Assembly (NCBI GenBank): GCA_003222835.1
Contig: QHXE01000507.1
Location: forward strand, 1 to 10,829
DNA from: Acidobacteriota bacterium
Lineage (GTDB): Bacteria > Acidobacteriota > Blastocatellia > Pyrinomonadales > Pyrinomonadaceae
Direction of reading: 5' to 3'
DNA: 10,829 bases
In this document: positions 6,368 to 10,829 of the stretch, piece by piece
Numbering within the stretch: position 1 is the first letter of the stretch
Layout of the letters: every line of letters starts with the position of its first letter
Notes under the pieces: generated by a model
The model's input: the letters and a program-made list of their open reading frames with translations, nothing else
What the model was told of the DNA's origin: nothing
Database searches by the model: none
Translations under genes and position numbers: made by a program

Positions 6368-9300
6368 ATGACACCAGAGACCTTTGTTTCCATAATAATC
6401 CTGAACTACAACGGACGTAAGCATCTCGAGGCTTGCTTGTCGTCGTTAGAGGACCTTGAATTTCCCAAGCAACAATTGGAGATAATCGTAGTCGATAACG
6501 GCTCGACTGACGGCTCGTTGGGTCTCGTCAAAGCTCGATTTCCCACCGTTGTCCTCGTCCAAAATGAAACCAATCTTGGCTTCTCCAAAGCCGCGAATAT
6601 GGGAGCGGAACGGGCGAAAGGCGAATATCTTGCCTTCCTTAATAATGACATGCGGGTCGAAAAGAACTGGCTGTCGGTTCTGGTGAAAACAGCTCGCGCA
6701 GGAGAGGGCTTTGCATGTGTGGGCTCGACGGTTCTGAACTGGGATGGAACTTTTTGTTTGGCCTATGAACCCTCTGAGGATCAGTCTCCTGACTTGTCTG
6801 ATGCCGCTTCATACTCGCTTACTCTGTTCGCTTCCGGAGGAGCAGCGCTGGTTCAGCGGCGAGTTTTTCAGGAATTAGGCGGGTTCGATCCCGACTTCTT
6901 TCTTTATCAAGAGGACGTGGATCTGGGCTGGAGGCTGTGGCTGCGGGGATATGAATGCGCAATCTCCTCAGAATCGATTGTTTATCACAGAGGTGGAGCG
7001 AGCTCTAACAAGCTGACTCCCGAGTATGTTCAAAGGCTAAGTCAAAAACACACCCTCTGTTCAATTTTTAAGAACCTCGACGACCGCAACCTGGTAACGA
7101 TCCTGCCAATCATTCTCCATACTTTTCTAGCGCGAAGCCGTTGGGCGCCCGCAGCAAGACAGTCACTGGAAATGGCTATCGACGAATTTAAAGCATCTCT
7201 TGATTCGTTGATCGTGAAGAGAAGCGAAGTGCAACGCACTAGAGTAAGGAGCGACGCGGAACTGTTTGCGCTTCTTGGCCACCCGTTCAATTTTCTTTTG
7301 CGCCAGGATTCGTATGAGACGATTCGAAAGTCGCTGTTGGACTCGTTTGGAGATCTAGAGTTTGATCCGAGCGATGCTAATTCCGTGCGACTCGCAATTT
7401 CCGCTTGGTTGAACAGAGCACACTTTATTTACGAATCACACCTGGCGAACGATTTCCAAAAACAACGTGAGCAAATCGCCGAAAGAGACGAGATCATTAT
7501 CGCTCGGGGTGAGACAATCAACCGCATCCAGGACGACCTGACTACGCGCATTAAGAATCACACACGAATCGAAAGTGATCTGCAGAAAAGACTGGCGGAT
7601 TCAGAAGGGAAGAATTTCCTACTTTCAGCGGAGGTGTCAGCGAAGACACATGAACTCGACAAGATAAAAAACTCGCTTGGATGGCGGATGTTGAGTCGTT
7701 ACGGTCGATTTAAATACCAACGCCTTTTGCCGGTATATCGTGCGCTTAAGCTGCCTCCGTATGGTCGGAGACGAATCGAGCCGGTGGCAGTGGATCCGAA
7801 CGGTCAAGTCCCACAAGAAACGGGCGCCGACCAGGTAGCCATGCCACTGGAGTCAAATGCCTTTGACGTGATTTGTTTTCCAATAATTGATTGGGACTTT
7901 CGCTTCCAGCGCCCTCAACAGTTAATGTCACAGTTCGCCGCTGATGGTCATAGAGTATTTTATCTGAAGCAAAGCTTTCATCCCTCGGGTCCCGCTTACA
8001 CAATTCAGGAGAAGCGTCAAAACGTCTACGAGATTTCCCTTTGCGGGCTTAGCCGCGTTGTCTATCGCGACGTTTTAGACGAGAAGGCCTGTGAGATCTT
8101 ATTGACTTCGCTGGATGCACTTCGCCGTGATCTATCGTTAGGCGCCACGGTGGCATTCGCGCAGTTGCCTTTCTGGTGGCCGATAGTCGACAAAGCGAGA
8201 GCGCGGTTTGGCTGGCCGATCATTTACGACTGCATGGATCACCATGCCAGCTTTTCTACCAATAACCAGGCGATGCTGGATCAGGAACCCGAGTTGTTAT
8301 CGTCTGCCGATCTGGTTGTCGTTTCCTCGGAAGCCTTGCAAACGCAGGCACAGCCGGCTAACGAAAACGTTCTGCTGGTGCGAAACGCCTGCGACTACGA
8401 TCATTTCGCCCGCGTCAGAACCGGAAGCGCTAGCGACCGGGCTCGCTCTGCCCCCGGCGGTCAGAAACAAAATATACGACCGGTAATAGGTTACTACGGC
8501 GCAATCGCTGATTGGTTCGACTCTGAACTCGTTGCCGACCTGGCTAAGAGACGGCCGGATTGGGACTTTGTTCTGGTCGGATCCACTTTCAGCGCCGACA
8601 TAAAACGATTAGCGAAACTGCCCAACGTTTCTTTGCCCGGTGAAAAGCATTATGCGGAGATTCCCGATTGGGTTGGTAAGTTTGAGGTCGTGATTATTCC
8701 GTTCAAGCGTACTCCACTCACTGAATCTACCAACCCTGTCAAAGCTTACGAGATTTTAGCAGCGGGCAAGCCGATCGTTTCGGTGCCGATACCCGAGATG
8801 CGAGCCCTGTCGCGCTTCGTGCGGCTGGCATCGAATACGAAAGAGTTCGAGCAGGAAGTCAGCGCCGCACTAGCCGAGAACGAACCGAAGTTGATCGAAG
8901 CCCGACGCGCATTTGCCAAAGAGAATACATGGGAGAAACGATACGCGTCGCTGGCTCCGGTGATTCGTGACACTTTCCCAAAGGCTTCGATTATCGTCGT
9001 CACTTATAACAATCTCGAGTTGAATCGCCTTTGCCTGGAAAGCATCTACGCGCGAACTGAATGGCCAAATTTTGAACTAATCGTGGTCGACAATAACTCC
9101 ACCGATGGCACTCCGGAATATCTCAAGGAAGCCGAGGAGAGCTTCGCCAATCTGCGCGTGATCTTAAACGAGAGCAACCTCGGCTTCGCCGCAGCTAACA
9201 ACATCGGATTGCGGGAAGCTAACGGCGATTATCTAGTGCTTCTGAATAATGACACCATCGTTACTCACGGCTGGCTCTCGACTTTGATTCGTCATATCCA

Positions 9301-9748
9301 GGCTGATGCCAGTATCGGACTGATTGGTCCTGTGACTAACAACATCGGTAATGAAGCGAAAGTCGACGTTGGCTACAGCAACCCGGAGGACATGCCCGCA
9401 TGGGCCGCAAGCTTCGTCCGAGAGCATGATGGACAACTCTTTTCAATTCCAATGTTGGCGATGTTCTGCGTGGCGATGAGGCGAAAAGTCTTCGAGGAAA
9501 TAGGTCTTCTTGACGAGCAATTCGGGATCGGCTTGTTTGAAGACGATGACTATACGCATCGGGTCAAGGCTAACGGATTCCGAGTTGTATGCGCAGCGGA
9601 TGCATTTGTCCATCACTTCGGCCAGGCCGCCTTTAAGAAGTTGGTAGCGAATGGCGAATATCAGGAGTTATTCGACGAAAACCGCCGCCGCTATGAGCGA
9701 AAATGGAATATTGAATGGGCGCCGCACCAGTACGCGCCGAACAACTGA
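6368..9748 (+). CDS. Trifunctional GT2-GT4-GT2 glycosyltransferase (1126 aa)
   Basis: Predicted to carry three glycosyl-transfer modules in one chain. Residue numbers count from the TTG at 6359; the ATG at 6368 is residue 4 and is preferred, although neither has a good ribosome binding site. First GT2 domain (about 8-255): LNYNG (15-19), VVDNGSTDG (44-52), LNNDM (94-98) in the DxD place, and YQEDVDLGWR (183-192). A linker follows with a charged coiled coil (about 365-437) and SLGWRMLSRYGRFKYQRLLPVYR (from 439). GT4-like GT-B domain (about 500-870): DWDFRFQRPQQL (511-522), YDCMDHHASF (623-632), GYYGAIADWFD (711-721), and NPVKAYEILAAGKPIVS (792-808). Second GT2 domain (about 874-1095): VTYNN (881-885), VVDNNSTDG (909-917), LNNDT (962-966), and FEDDDYTHRV (1060-1069). 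The GT2 modules resemble the rhamnosyl/galactofuranosyl-like group. No signal peptide or transmembrane helix is seen. Substrates are unknown. Confidence 0.92.
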   Translation: MTPETFVSIIILNYNGRKHLEACLSSLEDLEFPKQQLEIIVVDNGSTDGSLGLVKARFPTVVLVQNETNLGFSKAANMGAERAKGEYLAFLNNDMRVEKNWLSVLVKTARAGEGFACVGSTVLNWDGTFCLAYEPSEDQSPDLSDAASYSLTLFASGGAALVQRRVFQELGGFDPDFFLYQEDVDLGWRLWLRGYECAISSESIVYHRGGASSNKLTPEYVQRLSQKHTLCSIFKNLDDRNLVTILPIILHTFLARSRWAPAARQSLEMAIDEFKASLDSLIVKRSEVQRTRVRSDAELFALLGHPFNFLLRQDSYETIRKSLLDSFGDLEFDPSDANSVRLAISAWLNRAHFIYESHLANDFQKQREQIAERDEIIIARGETINRIQDDLTTRIKNHTRIESDLQKRLADSEGKNFLLSAEVSAKTHELDKIKNSLGWRMLSRYGRFKYQRLLPVYRALKLPPYGRRRIEPVAVDPNGQVPQETGADQVAMPLESNAFDVICFPIIDWDFRFQRPQQLMSQFAADGHRVFYLKQSFHPSGPAYTIQEKRQNVYEISLCGLSRVVYRDVLDEKACEILLTSLDALRRDLSLGATVAFAQLPFWWPIVDKARARFGWPIIYDCMDHHASFSTNNQAMLDQEPELLSSADLVVVSSEALQTQAQPANENVLLVRNACDYDHFARVRTGSASDRARSAPGGQKQNIRPVIGYYGAIADWFDSELVADLAKRRPDWDFVLVGSTFSADIKRLAKLPNVSLPGEKHYAEIPDWVGKFEVVIIPFKRTPLTESTNPVKAYEILAAGKPIVSVPIPEMRALSRFVRLASNTKEFEQEVSAALAENEPKLIEARRAFAKENTWEKRYASLAPVIRDTFPKASIIVVTYNNLELNRLCLESIYARTEWPNFELIVVDNNSTDGTPEYLKEAEESFANLRVILNESNLGFAAANNIGLREANGDYLVLLNNDTIVTHGWLSTLIRHIQADASIGLIGPVTNNIGNEAKVDVGYSNPEDMPAWAASFVREHDGQLFSIPMLAMFCVAMRRKVFEEIGLLDEQFGIGLFEDDDYTHRVKANGFRVVCAADAFVHHFGQAAFKKLVANGEYQELFDENRRRYERKWNIEWAPHQYAPNN

Positions 9749-9753
9749 TCGTT

Positions 9754-9780
9754 AGCTGGCCCGACAGGCTCTCAGCTTTT
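9754..9780 (+). terminator. Weak intrinsic terminator after the GT2-GT4-GT2 gene
   Basis: Six bases after the stop codon, AGCTG (9754-9758) pairs with CAGCT (9773-9777), with an inner GCC/GGC helix, a five-base loop and a TCT bulge. Four T residues end the structure. The stem is short and interrupted and the T-run is brief, so termination is probably partial and read-through to the lipoprotein gene is possible. Confidence 0.4.
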
Positions 9781-9826
9781 CGAAGCCCTGTTGAAATCAA
9801 AGTGAATCTTACGACAAAACATTTCT

Positions 9827-10279
9827 ATGCATATCGAAACATTTAACGACCGATGGCTGTTGAGTATAAAAAGGCTGGCGCACTTTCGCGTGCTCATTAT
9901 TCTCACCGTCAATCTTCCAGCAATGCTCGGTTGTTCCCGGCCATCCCCAAGTAACACGAACGCACCGATGCCACCACCATCGACGACTTCAAAGAACGCC
10001 ACGATTACGGCAGATCCTAATCCGATTCAGGTTTGCGATGGCTCAGGCGCCGGGGTAACCAAGCTAACCTGGACTTCAATCGGTCCAGCCGTCGTCGAGG
10101 TGCACGTGAACTCTCCTAATGGAGTCTTGTTTGCCCGGACGGGTGCGAGTGGAATCTCAACGACAGCCAAGTGGGTGACCAACGGCATGATTTTCTATTT
10201 ACAGGATGTTTCCGGACAGAAGGCACTGACTCCTGACAACACGCTTGCTACAGTGACAATTAACCTAAGTTGCCCATAA
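9827..10279 (+). CDS. Putative small lipoprotein with a conserved-looking C-terminal beta domain (150 aa)
   Basis: No named function recognised. The N-terminus has basic residues (K15, R16, R21), a hydrophobic core VLIILTVNLPAML (22-34) and GC at 35-36, fitting a type II (lipoprotein) signal with C36 as the lipidated residue, though the lipobox AMLGC is not canonical. A low-complexity Pro/Ser/Thr/Asn stretch (37-57) would act as a flexible surface tether. The remaining roughly 90 residues start ATITADPNPIQVCDGSG and end TVTINLSCP. They look like an all-beta domain, with C70 and C149 at opposite ends possibly forming a disulfide. I recall similar PNPI-x-VCDG domains in proteins encoded near glycan loci, but that is memory rather than a search. 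The ATG at 9827 is the first start and has no clear ribosome binding site; TTG at 9860 would give a more usual signal-peptide length. It lies 78 bp after the GT gene on the same strand. Confidence 0.7.
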   Translation: MHIETFNDRWLLSIKRLAHFRVLIILTVNLPAMLGCSRPSPSNTNAPMPPPSTTSKNATITADPNPIQVCDGSGAGVTKLTWTSIGPAVVEVHVNSPNGVLFARTGASGISTTAKWVTNGMIFYLQDVSGQKALTPDNTLATVTINLSCP

Positions 10280-10315
10280 GCGGGTGTGAGGGGCAAGAAG
10301 GTGATGCGCATCTAA

Positions 10316-10402
10316 CATAGCAGCCTGTTAGTCAACGACCGTGAAGCCGTCTCGCTCTACCCCGAAGTGCTAGCGCGCGAAAATGACATTCGTCGCAAAT
10401 AG
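10316..10402 (+). pseudogene. Possible remnant of a coding end before the last methyltransferase
   Basis: Between the lipoprotein and the last methyltransferase there is a 28-codon open stretch ending in TAG at 10400-10402. It reads like real protein at its end (DREAVSLYPEVLARENDIRRK) but has no ATG, GTG or TTG start and is preceded by TAA. It could be the 3' scar of a deleted gene or chance. No family recognised. Confidence 0.2.
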
Positions 10403-10417
10403 GGATTCGACAACTTT

Positions 10418-10829
10418 ATGGGCAAGAATGATATCACCGATAAAGAGATCGCAAGTATTGGCCCAGTTTTACAGCGCTTGGTCTGGTCAGAATCTTTGAC
10501 CAGGGAGAAGATTCAGGAATACGGTGTGAATGTAATTCCGTCGGATTTTTACAGCAACACGCCCTCCATTGAGGAAATAAAGAACTCGTATGAGTATAAA
10601 GAGAAGGCCCCTTATCTTAATGAGGATCTCTTTAATGACGAGTTTTTGACAGAAGTATTGCGAGATTTGAGCGAGTACTCGTCAGAATTCAATCCCGATA
10701 CTGACGGGGATGAGAACGACTGCCGGCAATTCTTTTGGAGGAACAGTCAATTCAGCTACAGCGATGCGATGTCGTATTACTGTTTCTTAAGAAAATACAA
10801 GCCGGCCAGAGTCGTGGAAATTGGCAGCG
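10418..10829 (+). CDS. SAM-dependent methyltransferase, N-terminal part (runs off window)
   Basis: The frame is open from the ATG at 10418 to the edge of the window (137 complete codons), with an in-frame stop at 10400-10402, so this ATG is the only usual start. Seen: a helical N-terminus, GVNVIPSDFYSNTPS (36-50), FFWRNSQFSYSDAMSYYCFLR (105-125), and at the edge RVVEIGS (131-137), which is the beginning of the SAM-binding glycine loop. In class I methyltransferases of this kind the loop continues as G-x-G-x-S/T and the catalytic domain follows. The N-terminal extension with SYYCFLR before the loop suggests a Methyltransf_24-like sugar or glycan methyltransferase. The ribosome binding site is weak (AGGGA, twelve bases upstream). 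Base composition seems more AT-rich than the GT genes, by eye. The protein is cut by the window, so activity cannot be judged. Confidence 0.8.
   Translation, partial: MGKNDITDKEIASIGPVLQRLVWSESLTREKIQEYGVNVIPSDFYSNTPSIEEIKNSYEYKEKAPYLNEDLFNDEFLTEVLRDLSEYSSEFNPDTDGDENDCRQFFWRNSQFSYSDAMSYYCFLRKYKPARVVEIGS

Noticed and set aside
1..10829. CRISPR array, defence system, prophage or integrase
   Set aside because: No regularly spaced repeats, nucleases, integrases or phage proteins are visible; every large open frame fits glycan assembly or modification.

Overview
The window looks like a surface-glycan (exopolysaccharide, O-antigen-like or protein-glycosylation) locus of an uncultured or environmental Gram-negative-type bacterium. 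It has moderate GC, one probable lipoprotein, long multi-domain glycosyltransferases and short palindromic repeats. I would guess Acidobacteriota (Blastocatellia-like) or a similar soil or groundwater phylum from the style of the proteins and repeats. This is inference only, because no rRNA or housekeeping marker is present.

Layout. The left part is read on the minus strand, in transcription order: a GT2 glycosyltransferase with a degenerate sulfotransferase-like N-terminus (stop at 4229), a GT2-GT4 fusion glycosyltransferase (958-4134), and a class I SAM methyltransferase (28-801). A divergent intergenic region of about 0.15 kb (6200-6367) separates these from the plus-strand genes: a giant GT2-GT4-GT2 glycosyltransferase (to 9748), a small putative lipoprotein (9827-10279), and the first 137 codons of another SAM-dependent methyltransferase that runs off the right edge (10418 onward). 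No gap between genes exceeds 300 bases. No tRNA, rRNA, CRISPR array, transposase, riboswitch or complete mobile element was seen.

How it fits together. The three glycosyltransferase polypeptides carry five recognisable catalytic-type GT domains (GT2; GT2+GT4; GT2+GT4+GT2), enough to add several sugars of an oligosaccharide. The two methyltransferases could cap or decorate that glycan. All three GT proteins lack obvious transmembrane helices and share a linker of a charged coiled coil followed by an S-x-x-W-R basic/aromatic segment, which may hold them together or at the inner face of the membrane. No flippase, polymerase, ABC exporter or nucleotide-sugar synthesis gene is in the window, so the locus probably extends beyond both edges.

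Non-coding signals of note: a near-consensus promoter placed so that the left methyltransferase would be leaderless; a REPIN-like pair of inverted GTA-headed palindromes between the two minus-strand GT genes, with a compensatory base pair and the upstream gene's stop codon inside it; and a TATAAT box overlapping an opposite-strand TATACT in the divergent region.
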